DNA of 64,000 bases, from contig NZ_PVZG01000008.1 of assembly GCF_003002065.1 (NCBI RefSeq), positions 124,001 through 188,000 on the forward strand. The letters run 5' to 3'. Of the stretch, positions 15,301 to 22,905 are shown piece after piece (position 1 is the stretch's first letter; every line of letters begins with the position of its first letter). The notes below the pieces were generated by a model that was not told where the DNA came from, searched no databases, and saw nothing but the letters and a program-made list of their open reading frames with translations. This DNA is from Pseudosporangium ferrugineum. Its GTDB lineage: Bacteria > Actinomycetota > Actinomycetes > Mycobacteriales > Micromonosporaceae. A program made the position numbers and the translations under genes.

Positions 15301-16345
15301 CCGGCACCGGCGTCGGCCCGCTGCGGCCCGGAACCGGCGGCGGAGTCGGCCCGCTGCGGCCCGGAACCGGCGGCGGAGTCGGCCCGCTGCGGCCCGTGGC
15401 GATCGGCGGGCGCGGTCCCGGCACGACCGGCGCGCTGGCCGACACGCCCGGCACGATCGGGGGGCGTTCCCGGCCGATGCCCGGGCGGCGCATCGTCGGG
15501 CTCATCGGGAAGCTCAGCTTCGAGCGGCGCCCGGTGGCGCGCAGCAGCAACCGTTCGGCCTCGTCGGCGTTGATCCGGTGCGCGGGATCCTTGCGCAGCA
15601 GCCCGTTGAGGACCGGCTTGAGCGGTCCGGCGTTGCGGGCCGGCGGCGGGTTCTCGGTGGCGAGCGCGGCCAGCGTGGCGATGGCCGAGGGACGCGCAAA
15701 GGGCGAGGCGCCCTCGACCGCGGCGTAGAGCGTGGCGCCGAGGGACCACAGGTCGGCGCCGGGTCCGGCGGTCCCGTCCCGGGCGCGCTCCGGAGCGATG
15801 TACGCCGGGGAGCCCAGCACCAGCCCGGTGCGGGTCACGTTCGGGTCGCCGGGCACCGTGGCGAGGCCGAAGTCGGTGAGCACGACACGGCCGTCCTCAC
15901 CGATCAGCACGTTGCCGGGCTTGACGTCGCGGTGCACCACCCCGGCCCGATGCGCGGCACGCAACGCATTGAGGACGCCGAGGCCGATCTCGGCGGCGCG
16001 CACCGGGTTGAAAGGCCCGTCGCCGGCGAGGATGTCCTGCAGGGAGCGGGAAGGCACGTACTCCATGACGATCCACGGATCGGCGTCGGTACGCAGCACG
16101 TCGAAGACGCGCACCACATTGATGTTGTTGAGCCGCGCGATCGCCCGGGCCTCGCGGAGCGACCGCTCACGCATCTCCTGGCGTTCGTCGGGCGTCAACC
16201 CGGGAGGCGGCACCAGCTCCTTGATGGCGACATCACGGTGCAGGACGACATCGGTCGCCCGCCAGACACGACCCATCCCGCCCTGACCGAGCGGCGCGAC
16301 AAGCCGGTAGCGGTCAGCGACAACGAGCGGGGGGGAAGTAGACAT
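12347..16345 (-). CDS. Receptor-like serine/threonine protein kinase with giant low-complexity linker
   Basis: A Hanks-type kinase of 1332 aa. The N-terminal catalytic domain (about 12-275) has GQGGMGRV (glycine loop), VAIK (K42), HRDVKPGN (D140) and DFG (D158-G160), so it looks active. A Pro/Gly-rich region with PGRSGPTPPPV repeats follows, then several hundred residues of Ala/Glu/Pro repeats (PAEPQAS, AVESQV and later PAEETKPAE units). A TM helix (TVVGVAILVAVLLLLGLVVPLL) and an extracytoplasmic domain of about 190 residues (LPKGWRTYGNASTGFTVPIP ...) complete it. No PASTA domain is present. ATG 16345 has TATTTT 7 nt upstream (leaderless). Its substrate is unknown. It divides accD from accE. 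Confidence 0.9.
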   Translation of the reverse strand: MSTSPPLVVADRYRLVAPLGQGGMGRVWRATDVVLHRDVAIKELVPPPGLTPDERQEMRERSLREARAIARLNNINVVRVFDVLRTDADPWIVMEYVPSRSLQDILAGDGPFNPVRAAEIGLGVLNALRAAHRAGVVHRDVKPGNVLIGEDGRVVLTDFGLATVPGDPNVTRTGLVLGSPAYIAPERARDGTAGPGADLWSLGATLYAAVEGASPFARPSAIATLAALATENPPPARNAGPLKPVLNGLLRKDPAHRINADEAERLLLRATGRRSKLSFPMSPTMRRPGIGRERPPIVPGVSASAPVVPGPRPPIATGRSGPTPPPVPGRSGPTPPPVPGRSGPTPVPGHPGATPGRPDATPPGSPGRGAVPGRAAAPGQPAGTPPGSPGRAAATAPVSPGRATPPVAPGRAGVPPAGRPPVTSARASAPPPVSPARPPVDPAGQRPPSGPGPLFAPGKATVGRAPRPADAPTRVDAPKTPVDPTRVDTPPVRETLSRTGTAKPAPPQAEAGAEGPPALDATMRGAGSALGSFTVEEVAAARKRRAAQHPESSPAPAAAAPTAEPQAPPAEPQAPTAEPQASPAEPQASAVESQVLPAEPQASVAEPQASAVESQVSPAEVQASAVESEASPAEVQASVAEQQAPPAAAAESSVEQPSDAATQVAEPSTAEEEAVPATPEDVAPASSEEALATPEDSAPANADASVEDAEPSVGNPENAAPSVAEPESQPSADSPEDAAPEDAAAKKDAPSVDAAEAIDAAEAVDGAEAVGAVGAVDAAKGDAPAAVEVEAASRPDVDAAAGEDQPGGSSDGGAVPVEPVAEARAGSGATTKAGRKKGRGRQAAASAAKMAKAAPAATAAPAEETKPAEVATPAEETKPAEETKPAEVATSTEETKPAEAAKSAEAAKLAEAAKPAEETEPAGGAKPDQGGKPDQGGRIDGAPVTEAAAPVSEEAAASTAPETSDAEAGGSSEVAAAAPAEVTGSAAVETSPRAEKAEAEPAEVNPVKPATQATSAAAAERASADGEGARKAGDVTVVAAPSMPPRRAGKVPSLEADDGPGRTRVIGAGAPGLAPANRPAWQPMNLRAPSGGRRGVTVFGVTLTRQQTVVGVAILVAVLLLLGLVVPLLFAGGDDDKGAAGPTATAGKPAQTGGVQPPPKQGKTTPPSVAPSSAPRTTAASSAPGAKALPKGWRTYGNASTGFTVPIPENASIDARNPNEIEFRWNNRLLLLAQTNSPADPLEDWKNQERTRSGGKYRDYQRIKMVPVDYFQESIDWEFFYTTVDGNRQHAMKRNIVVSSKRAFSINWYTTPEDWDAAKKDLQVLYDGFKPM
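15315..15396 (-). repeat. 33-bp tandem repeat in the kinase gene
   Basis: The plus-strand unit begins GGCCCGCTGCGGCCCGGAAC and is 33 bp long. Copies occupy 15315-15347 and 15348-15380, and a partial copy runs to 15396. It encodes PGRSGPTPPPV repeats in the juxtamembrane linker. Confidence 0.75.
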
Positions 16346-16447
16346 CACGCAGAAAATACCCGGTCATGTCGAGCCGCAGCGAATCGATCAGCCGAGTGTG
16401 GGACGCGTGTCACCGCGCGCCGCGGGCGGGGACCGTACCCTTGATCA

Positions 16448-16645
16448 ATGGATGAGGAACCGCTGGTCAAGGTGGTCCGCGGCGCGCCGACCGCGGAAGA
16501 GCTGGCTGCCCTGGTGGGAGCCCTGATCACGACATCTACGCGTACGGATGGAGCAACGCCGGACGCATCGACGACCCCCTGGACCCGCAGCGCCCGCCCC
16601 GCCGCAGCCCACTGCTCCTGGCGAGACTCGGGCCTACCCCGCTGA
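16448..16645 (+). CDS. accE: Acyl-CoA carboxylase epsilon subunit
   Basis: A 65-residue protein with the hallmark of the actinobacterial AccE/PccE family: PLVKVVRGAPTAEELAALV at residues 5-23, a polar linker, and the terminal WRDSGLPR. AccE stabilises the complex of AccA with AccD. TACCCT lies 6 nt before the ATG, so it is probably leaderless. In relatives accE follows accD directly; here the M50 pair, a small membrane gene and the large kinase separate them (6.1 kb). It still precedes maf and accA on the same strand. Confidence 0.85.
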   Translation: MDEEPLVKVVRGAPTAEELAALVGALITTSTRTDGATPDASTTPWTRSARPAAAHCSWRDSGLPR

Positions 16646-16774
16646 ACCACCCCGGCGGATAGACCGTGTTCAGTACGGCGGCCACTGTCCACAACCGCAA
16701 GCACGGGGTCGAAACCCCCACGGCCACCGACTAGTCTCGCGGAGGATTTCGCACTCTCGGGGGAGGGCACAGCA

Positions 16775-17179
16775 GTGCACGACTTGCCGGACAGCTCCAT
16801 CACGAGCTTCGCCTCGATCGAAACCGACATCCAGGCGATGGAAGAGTTCGCCAAGACCCTCGCCCACGAGGTCCAGGCCGGCTACGAACCCAACCTCCAA
16901 CGGGTGACGACGTCGATGCTCACCCAACTCCCCGAGGCCAGCGCCCTGTTCCCCGAGCTGCGAAGCTTCCTCACGGCCCACAACGAGGTCCAGAACCAGA
17001 CGTTCGCCAACACCTTCAACTTCCGCGACGGTACGCACGTCTTCGCCACAGCGGCCCAGTCGATCAGCAAGGAGTACGGCGACTCCGACGCGTACGCCCA
17101 CGCCAAGGTGACCGACGTCGAAAAGGCCTTCGACGAAGCCACCAACACCGACCCGGACCCGGGAACGAGGACATCCTGA
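16775..17179 (+). CDS. Small helical protein, first gene of mycosin cassette
   Basis: 134 aa, predicted almost entirely helical and acidic, with no TM or signal peptide. Its position (before a helical Pro/Gly-rich protein and a mycosin) resembles ESX/type VII secretion loci, where small helical proteins pair with larger partners. No WxG motif is present, so membership in WXG100 is not claimed. The start is GTG 16775, with GGGGGAGGG 8 nt upstream. Its stop overlaps the ATG of the next gene by one base (TGATG), indicating translational coupling. Confidence 0.7.
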   Translation: MHDLPDSSITSFASIETDIQAMEEFAKTLAHEVQAGYEPNLQRVTTSMLTQLPEASALFPELRSFLTAHNEVQNQTFANTFNFRDGTHVFATAAQSISKEYGDSDAYAHAKVTDVEKAFDEATNTDPDPGTRTS

Positions 17180-18588
17180 TGCTGATCGCAGACGGAGGCG
17201 GCGGCTACGGCGGCACCGACTGGAACTCCACGGACGTCCGCTACATGTGGTCAGCAATCGCCGACCAGGAGACCGACAAGCACTACGACGTGGTGGCCGG
17301 CTGGCGCCAAACCGCCGACCTGACCCTGACCCACCTCGGCCAGGTCCAGATGTACCGCGACAACCTAGCCTCGGTCTGGCCCCCCTCAAAAAGCCCCGCG
17401 GCAGCCGCCTACCTCCAACGCCTGGACAGCCTGATCGCCGACCTCCAAGCAACCCACGAGGCGGCCTCAGCCAACTACACCGTCTTCGCCACGGTCACCC
17501 TCACCCTGAGCCAGGCCCGCCACAAACTCAAGCCCCTCCTGGACCAGTTCGAAGCCAACGAAAAAGCCAACCTAACCTGGAAAACAAAACAGGACGCCCA
17601 ACTCCCAGACCCGAACGAAGCCCCAAAAATCTCCGCGCCGCCGGTCTCCACTGCCCAGCAAGAAGCCCTGAACAACCAGGCCCGCATCATCATGTACGAC
17701 CTGAGCAGCACGGTAATAAGCGGCCAAAGCGCCCTCCAAAAACCCAAACCATACGACCCCATCGATGCGGGAAGTTCCGGTGGGGAAAAGCGAGAAAAGT
17801 CAGACGAGGGTTCTGGATTTGCACTCCCGCCGGTAATTCCGCCACCTGGAGGCGGCGGATCAACCGCAACTTTGGCGCCATCATCAAGCAACGTATCGAC
17901 GGCAACCCAGGCAGGCCATGTTCAAACCTCAACGGGCTACCCGACTGCCGGCGGCCCAACGCTAGGGCAGACCGGCAGCGGGCCAGTCCTCGGAGGAGCT
18001 GGACCTTCGACCGTCGCCCCGCCTCCTCTGCCAGGTCCTCCCCCACAGTCTCTGTTGCCAGGCGTATCGCAGCCTTCACAAACGGGCCTGATCCCCGGGC
18101 TCATGACGCCGGGCTCCAGCGGCGGAAAGTTGCCATCCGCCCCGGCGGCACCTATTACCGGTCGTCCACCCAACGCGCTTCTGCCTCACCCGAACATCGG
18201 TTCGGGCCCCGGATCACGATCGATCAATCCACCGGGTGGGATCATCGGGGCCAATCCCGGAAATGGCATCGTCGGACAAACGCCGAGCAACACAGCTGGC
18301 TCACGCTCCGCACGGACAACCCGAGTCAATCCGGTTGGGGGCATCATTGGACAGAACGGCACACTGCCTGGACGCACCGGAACCAGCCGAACCTCAACGT
18401 CACCGACGACGGCCAGCCTCGCCCCCCATTCGTCGCGCAGCCATGAGAGAGGCACGGACAGCACTCAATCGAGGTTTTGGGATCCAGACAACCCCTGGGC
18501 TACAGAAGAAGGCGTGGATCCAGTACTTATGCCGCAGCCTGAAGCACCCCCTATCAATCCGGGGCCCGCTATTGGCCTCGCAAGATGA
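17179..18588 (+). CDS. Putative type VII secretion-associated protein with Pro/Gly-rich tail
   Basis: 469 aa. Residues 1-190 are helical, with a WPPSKSPAAAAYLQRLDSL segment that resembles the WxG-type turn of PPE/WXG proteins. Residues 200-420 are disordered and Gly/Pro/Ser-rich with repeated NPPGGIIG / NPVGGIIGQ motifs. The C-terminus is compact (FWDPDNPWATEEGVDPVL ... PGPAIGLAR) and probably a recognition tail. The gene uses more A/T-ending codons than its neighbours (many AAA, CAA, ATC/ATT mixtures around 17560-17960). It is coupled to both flanking genes (TGATG upstream, ATGA downstream). It may be a secreted substrate processed by the downstream mycosin, or a surface-anchored partner; this is inference. 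Confidence 0.6.
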   Translation: MLIADGGGGYGGTDWNSTDVRYMWSAIADQETDKHYDVVAGWRQTADLTLTHLGQVQMYRDNLASVWPPSKSPAAAAYLQRLDSLIADLQATHEAASANYTVFATVTLTLSQARHKLKPLLDQFEANEKANLTWKTKQDAQLPDPNEAPKISAPPVSTAQQEALNNQARIIMYDLSSTVISGQSALQKPKPYDPIDAGSSGGEKREKSDEGSGFALPPVIPPPGGGGSTATLAPSSSNVSTATQAGHVQTSTGYPTAGGPTLGQTGSGPVLGGAGPSTVAPPPLPGPPPQSLLPGVSQPSQTGLIPGLMTPGSSGGKLPSAPAAPITGRPPNALLPHPNIGSGPGSRSINPPGGIIGANPGNGIVGQTPSNTAGSRSARTTRVNPVGGIIGQNGTLPGRTGTSRTSTSPTTASLAPHSSRSHERGTDSTQSRFWDPDNPWATEEGVDPVLMPQPEAPPINPGPAIGLAR

Positions 18589-19685
18589 GACAGCGACTCG
18601 CCGCCTCTTTGGCCGTGGCATTGATCCTGGGATTTGCGGGCATAGGCGATTCTCCCGCCCTGGCCGATGACGTCCGCAAGGGGCAATGGCATCTTAAGTA
18701 TTTGAGAGTATCTGAGGCCCATCGGTTGAGCACCGGAAAAGGCGTGACCGTCGCAGTCATCGATTCAGGGGTAAGCGAGCATCCAGATCTAGCCGGAAGC
18801 ATCCTCCACGGGAAGGATTTCGTCGATCCTGGAGGCAGCGGCCGAACAGACGCAGACGGGCACGGCACCAGCATGGCTGGCCTGATTGCAGCACATGGCG
18901 CAGATGGCGCCGGTACGCTCGGCATCGCCCCCGATGCGAAAATTCTACCGATTCGAGTCCTGAAAGATGGGCCCAGAAATGCCGAGATTGGCCCCGCGAT
19001 CGATTACGCTGTGGCCCACGGCGCGAAGGTTATCAACATTTCCATCAGTGGCGGGCTAGATGCAGTAACAATCAATGCTGTGCGCGCCGCAACTGAGGCT
19101 AACGTTGTCGTAGTCGCCGCAGCCGGCAATAGACCCGAGGATGCCGGGGTAACATCTCCTGCAATATTGGATGATGTTGTGGCAGTGGCAGCCGTGGACA
19201 GGTCTGGGACTATTGCCAAGATTTCCGTGACGGGCCCAGCTATCGACCTCGCCGCTCCGGGTGAAGACATCACGACGACGGCCAACAAAAACGAATATGC
19301 AGTCGAGCAAAAAGGCACCTCAGACGCCGCAGCAATGGTCTCGGGCGCTGCAGCTTTGATCCGAAGCAAGTTTCCTGAGATGAGTGCTGAAGAGGTGGTT
19401 GCGAGGCTTGAGAGCACAGCAACCGACAAAGGTCCTCCGGGCGTTGACGACGAATACGGGCACGGCATTGTCAACATCGTCGCCGCTCTGAGCTACAACA
19501 CCACCCCCGCCTCCGCCGCTCCGAGCAGTTCACCACCTGCACCAACAGCCGACGCTTCACCTAAGGGCGAAGACAAGACTGAGCCCGCTGGCAACAACAC
19601 CCCCCTCATCGCCGGAGGGGCGATTGTTGTGCTCCTCGCCGGGCTGGTTGGGATCCTGTGGGTCCGTCGGCGGTCCGCGCGCTAA
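18585..19685 (+). CDS. Mycosin-type S8 subtilisin-like serine protease, membrane anchored
   Basis: 366 aa with a signal peptide (LAASLAVALILGFAGIG, cleavage near ALA-DD), a subtilase domain and a C-terminal TM (PLIAGGAIVVLLAGLVGILW) followed by RRRSAR. Catalytic residues are visible: D60 in AVIDSGV, H93 in DGHGTS, oxyanion N182 in AAAGN and S246 in GTSDAAAMVSG. The usual GTSFAAPxVAG motif is altered to GTSDAAAMVSG but Ser is kept. The architecture matches MycP mycosins of type VII secretion, yet no EccB/C/D/E gene is in the window. The gene is distinctly lower in GC than the backbone, suggesting acquisition. Start ATG 18585 overlaps the previous stop by 4 nt. Confidence 0.9.
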   Translation: MRQRLAASLAVALILGFAGIGDSPALADDVRKGQWHLKYLRVSEAHRLSTGKGVTVAVIDSGVSEHPDLAGSILHGKDFVDPGGSGRTDADGHGTSMAGLIAAHGADGAGTLGIAPDAKILPIRVLKDGPRNAEIGPAIDYAVAHGAKVINISISGGLDAVTINAVRAATEANVVVVAAAGNRPEDAGVTSPAILDDVVAVAAVDRSGTIAKISVTGPAIDLAAPGEDITTTANKNEYAVEQKGTSDAAAMVSGAAALIRSKFPEMSAEEVVARLESTATDKGPPGVDDEYGHGIVNIVAALSYNTTPASAAPSSSPPAPTADASPKGEDKTEPAGNNTPLIAGGAIVVLLAGLVGILWVRRRSAR

Positions 19686-19774
19686 GCAGCGTCCGACCCT
19701 TCAGTGCCCTCAGCCGCCGCTGCGGCAGCGCCCCGAGCCGCCCTACGCCAGCGGTCAGTGCCGCCGCCGCGACG

Positions 19775-19858
19775 GCGCCCGACCCGCAGCGCCCGACCCG
19801 CAGCGCCCGACCCGCAGCGCCCGACCCGCAGCGCCCGACCCGCAGCGCCCGACCCGCT
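19775..19858. repeat. 14-bp tandem repeat, six copies
   Basis: Six consecutive units of GCGCCCGACCCGCA (the last ends CT) run from 19775 to 19858 without spacers, in the 268-bp gap between the mycosin gene and maf. The unit length is not a multiple of three, so it is not a coding repeat. Confidence 0.9.
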
Positions 19859-19953
19859 CTCACGGACCCCGAGCCGCCCCCAGCGAAGCGGCCCCACCCT
19901 CTCCCAGGCCCGCTGCACGACCCGCACCATCAGGGCTTGTAGCGTAAACCTCC

Positions 19954-20571
19954 GTGCAGACTCACGATGAATACCGGCTGGTGCTTGCCTCTGCCAGTCC
20001 CGCGCGCCTCGCTCTCTTGAGGGCTGCCGGCTTTGATCCTTCGGTTCGGGTTAGTGGGGTTGACGAGTCTGTTGTCGACAGTGCGGATGCTGGTGAGCTT
20101 TGTCTTGAGCTTGCTCGGTTGAAGGCTCGCGCCGTGGCTGCCTCGTTGCCTGCTGAGCAGGGGGTGCTGGTGCTCGGGTGTGATTCCGTGCTGGCGTTCG
20201 ACGGGCAGATTCTCGGCAAGCCCACCGACGCCGATGAGGCCGTTCGGCGGTGGCGGGCCATGCGGGGGCGGTCCGGGGTGCTGCACACCGGGCATCATCT
20301 GACCGATCTCACCAGTGGCAAGCAGGCCGAGGACGTCGGCGCGACCGTTGTTCACTTCGCTGATGTCAGCGACGCCGAGATCGATGCCTACGTTGCCACC
20401 GGCGAGCCTCTTCATGTTGCCGGGGCCTTCACCATCGACGGGCTGGGGGCTTCTTTCGTCGAGCGGATCGAAGGGGATCACGGCAACGTTGTGGGGTTGT
20501 CGCTTCCGCTGCTGCGACGCCTGCTTTCCAGCTTCGGCGCCAGCGTTCCGACACTGTGGAGAAAAGCCTAG
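19954..20571 (+). CDS. maf: Maf family nucleoside triphosphate pyrophosphatase
   Basis: Maf proteins hydrolyse non-canonical or specific nucleoside triphosphates to monophosphates and were first described as septum formation inhibitors. The 205 aa contain the N-terminal LASASPARLALLRAAG motif (phosphate-binding SxSxxR), the DSV(L) segment (CDSVLAFDGQILGKP) with the catalytic Asp, and a C-terminal GNVVGLSLPLL. The GTG start at 19954 has TAGCGT 8 nt upstream. maf stands between accE and accA as in other actinobacteria, but the mycosin cassette now separates it from accE. Confidence 0.93.
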   Translation: MQTHDEYRLVLASASPARLALLRAAGFDPSVRVSGVDESVVDSADAGELCLELARLKARAVAASLPAEQGVLVLGCDSVLAFDGQILGKPTDADEAVRRWRAMRGRSGVLHTGHHLTDLTSGKQAEDVGATVVHFADVSDAEIDAYVATGEPLHVAGAFTIDGLGASFVERIEGDHGNVVGLSLPLLRRLLSSFGASVPTLWRKA

Positions 20572-20580
20572 GACACAGCC

Positions 20581-21336
20581 TCACCGCACGCTGCGGGCGA
20601 ACAGCCGAGCCGCCCAGGTCACCGCCGCGACCGCCAGCACGGCCATGATCACCAGTCCCTGCCACACGGCCGGCGCTCCCAGGTCGCCGCGGAACAGGGC
20701 GCGGGTTCCGTCCACCGCCCAGGAGAACGGGTTCCAGTCCGCGACCCCCTGCAGCCAGCCCGGCGCGAACGTCAGGGGCAGCAGGATGCCGGAGAGCAGC
20801 AGCACCGGCTGCGCCACCGTGTTCATCAGTGGGGCCAGCACGTCCTCGCTCTTGACCGCCAGGGCCACGCCGTACGACATCGCCGAGGTCATCAGGGAGA
20901 TCAGGGCCAGCATCAGGTAGGCGAGCAGCAGGTTGCCCAGCACCACGCGGAGGTCGAACGCCAGCGCCAGCAGGGTGATGATCACCGCCTGGGACAGCAG
21001 GGACACCGTGTCGCGCAGGGAGCGGCCCAGGAGCAGGGCGAGGCGGCTGACCGGGGTCACGCGGGACCGTTCGATCACTCCCGCGCGCAGTTCGGCGATC
21101 AGGCCGAAGCCCTGGAACAGGCCGCCGAAGATGGCCAGGAGGACGAGCAGGCCGGGGACGAAGATCTCGTACGCCTCCGCGTTCGTCCGCACCCCGAGGG
21201 CCGGCTTGAGCAGCGGCGCGAACAACAGCAGGTACATGACCGGCTGGAACACTCCTACCAGGATCCAGACCGGGTTGCGGAGCAGCAGCAGGGCCTGCCG
21301 CTGGAAGATCAGCCAGGTGTCGCGCAGCAGCTTCAT
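20581..21336 (-). CDS. ABC-2 type transporter permease
   Basis: 251 aa with six TM segments of the ABC-2 (DrrB-like) permease family: LLRNPVWILVGVFQPVMYLL near the N-terminus, IFVPGLLVLLAIFGGLFQGF, VIITLLALAFDLRVVLG and ISLMTSAMSYGVALAV. It starts 3 nt after the stop of the ATPase gene on the same strand, so the two form an operon. It is convergent with maf (10-bp gap). It probably exports a drug, lipid or antibiotic-like substrate, but the substrate is not readable. Confidence 0.92.
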   Translation of the reverse strand: MKLLRDTWLIFQRQALLLLRNPVWILVGVFQPVMYLLLFAPLLKPALGVRTNAEAYEIFVPGLLVLLAIFGGLFQGFGLIAELRAGVIERSRVTPVSRLALLLGRSLRDTVSLLSQAVIITLLALAFDLRVVLGNLLLAYLMLALISLMTSAMSYGVALAVKSEDVLAPLMNTVAQPVLLLSGILLPLTFAPGWLQGVADWNPFSWAVDGTRALFRGDLGAPAVWQGLVIMAVLAVAAVTWAARLFARSVR

Positions 21337-21339
21337 GGG

Positions 21340-22278
21340 TCAGCTCTCCCGCAGGGATCGGCCGGTCCTGGTCAGGAAGACGTCGTCGAGGCTGGGGCGG
21401 TGCAGTTCGATCGTGCCCAGCGGCACCGCGGCGGCGTCGAGGGCGCGGAGCACCAGCGGGATCGCCGAGGCGCCGTCGTCGACGTAGAGGCGGATGCTGT
21501 CCTCGTGGGTCTCCAGCTTGTTGACGAACGGCGCCGAGCCCAGGGCCTCCGCCGCGAGGGCCGGGGAGGCGACTCCCACCCGTACGACATCGCCGGAGAT
21601 CTCCCGTTTCAGAGCCGCCGGGGTGCCGGAGGCGACGATCTCGCCGTTGTCCATGATGGAGACCCGGTCGCAGAGCGCATCCGCCTCGTCGAGGTAGTGC
21701 GTGGTGATGAAGATGGTGATGCCCTCGGCGCGCAGGCGGCGGATCTCGTCCCACATGTGGGCGCGGCTCTGCGGGTCGAGGCCGGTGGTCGGTTCGTCGA
21801 GGAAGACGACGCGGGGGTCGTGGATGATCCCGAGGGCGATGTCGACCCGGCGCCGCTGGCCGCCCGAGTACGTCTTGCATTTGCGGTCGGCGTACCCGGC
21901 GAGCTGGAAGCCGTCGAGGACGCGGGCGGCACGGGTCCGCGCCTCGGCCTTGGAGATGCCGTAGAGGCGGGCCTGGAGCACGAGTTCCTCGCGGGCGGTG
22001 GAGTCGTCCCAGGTGGCGCCGCCCTGGGCGACGTAGCCGATGCGGCGGCGCACCTCCCCGGGGCTGGTGCGCAGGTCGGCTCCCGCGATGACGGCGCTGC
22101 CGCCGTCGGGTTCGATCAGCGTCGCCAGCATGCGCAGCGTGGTGGTCTTGCCGGCGCCGTTCGGGCCGAGGAAGCCGAAGATCTCGCCCTCGTCGATGGT
22201 GAGGTCGACGCCGCGTACGGCCTCGACGGCGCCCTGCCTGGTCGTGAAGGACTTGCGCAGCCCCCGCGTTTCGATCAT
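21340..22278 (-). CDS. ABC transporter ATP-binding protein (DrrA-like)
   Basis: 312 aa. Walker A is GPNGAGKTT, the signature is YSGGQRRRVDIALG, Walker B is VVFLDEPTTGLD and the H-loop is FITTHYLDEAD. The C-terminal 90 residues form the DrrA-type accessory domain. The ATG at 22278 begins MIETRGLRKSF; an in-frame ATG at 22347 would add 23 non-homologous residues that lie across the promoter. The operon is preceded by a strong promoter with an overlapping operator-like motif and by the divergently controlled-looking padR gene, so PadR is the likely repressor. Confidence 0.93.
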   Translation of the reverse strand: MIETRGLRKSFTTRQGAVEAVRGVDLTIDEGEIFGFLGPNGAGKTTTLRMLATLIEPDGGSAVIAGADLRTSPGEVRRRIGYVAQGGATWDDSTAREELVLQARLYGISKAEARTRAARVLDGFQLAGYADRKCKTYSGGQRRRVDIALGIIHDPRVVFLDEPTTGLDPQSRAHMWDEIRRLRAEGITIFITTHYLDEADALCDRVSIMDNGEIVASGTPAALKREISGDVVRVGVASPALAAEALGSAPFVNKLETHEDSIRLYVDDGASAIPLVLRALDAAAVPLGTIELHRPSLDDVFLTRTGRSLRES

Positions 22279-22325
22279 GTCGGCCCCCAGCCGTGGGCGG
22301 ACCGGTGCCCGCCACCGTCCCGGGC

Positions 22326-22355
22326 AGCCTAGGTCCGGCGCGGGCATTTAGTCAA
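22326..22355 (-). promoter_or_regulatory. Promoter of the ABC operon with overlapping PadR-site candidate
   Basis: On the minus strand TTGACT (22350-22355), an 18-bp spacer and TAGGCT (22326-22331) form a near-consensus sigma70 promoter for the ABC genes. The -35 lies inside CAACTTTGACTA, which matches 9 of 11 bases of CAAACTTGACT in front of padR. The 69-bp region between padR and the ATPase ATG is otherwise featureless. Confidence 0.65.
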
Positions 22356-22361
22356 AGTTGA

Positions 22362-22895
22362 TTACTCAAGCAGGCGGTCGGCGACGCGCCGGCACCATTG
22401 GATCTCCGCCTCGGCGCGGGCGATGACCAGCTCCCACATCCAGCTCACGTACTCCGGCTTCTGCCGCGACCAGTCCGCGCCCATCGCCGCCTCGAGCTGC
22501 TTGTTCCCGACCGCGAGCTGCTCGGCGCGGTTGCGCAGGGCGGCGGCGGCCTCGTCCCGGGGCAGCGCCGGAAGGAGCGAGAAGGCGGCGACGAAGGGGT
22601 CCGGCGCGGGCGCGAGGTTCCACCAGTAGTTGCGCAGCAGCGCCTGGAACTCGCCCGCGCCCTTCTCCGTGATCTCGTACGTGGTCCGGGCCGGCCGCGC
22701 GCCCACCTGCTCCGTCGCCACCGCCCGCAGCAGCTCCTCCTCGGCGAGCTTGCGCAGGCCGTGGTAGATCGAGCCGGGCTGCACGTTGGCCCACTTGTCG
22801 GCGCCCCAGCTGAGCAACTCGCGACGGACGTCGTAGCCGTGAACCGGCTGCATCCACTGGACGACGCCGAGGATCATCATGCGGGTGACGGACAT
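22362..22895 (-). CDS. PadR family transcriptional regulator
   Basis: 177 aa with the PadR winged helix (LGVVQWMQPVHGYDVRREL ... PGSIYHGLRKLAEEELLRA ... YEITEKGAGEFQALL) and a C-terminal helical dimerisation region. PadR proteins usually repress adjacent drug-efflux genes and are released by the substrate. The gene is immediately upstream of the ABC operon on the same strand, with the ABC promoter starting at its stop codon. ATG 22895 has TACGCT 6 nt upstream (leaderless). The operator-like motif also lies in its own promoter, consistent with autoregulation. Confidence 0.92.
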   Translation of the reverse strand: MSVTRMMILGVVQWMQPVHGYDVRRELLSWGADKWANVQPGSIYHGLRKLAEEELLRAVATEQVGARPARTTYEITEKGAGEFQALLRNYWWNLAPAPDPFVAAFSLLPALPRDEAAAALRNRAEQLAVGNKQLEAAMGADWSRQKPEYVSWMWELVIARAEAEIQWCRRVADRLLE

Positions 22896-22905
22896 GCGCT
22901 CAGCG

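Noticed and set aside
12098..16444. 1448-codon plus-strand frame
   Set aside because: Antisense to the large kinase, whose catalytic motifs are unambiguous; the product is Arg/Gly/Leu low complexity.
16775..19685. Complete type VII (ESX) secretion locus
   Set aside because: Only a mycosin and two putative partner proteins are present; no EccB, EccC, EccD or EccE and no clear WxG protein.
19775..19858. CRISPR array
   Set aside because: The 14-bp units are contiguous with no spacers, and there are no cas genes.
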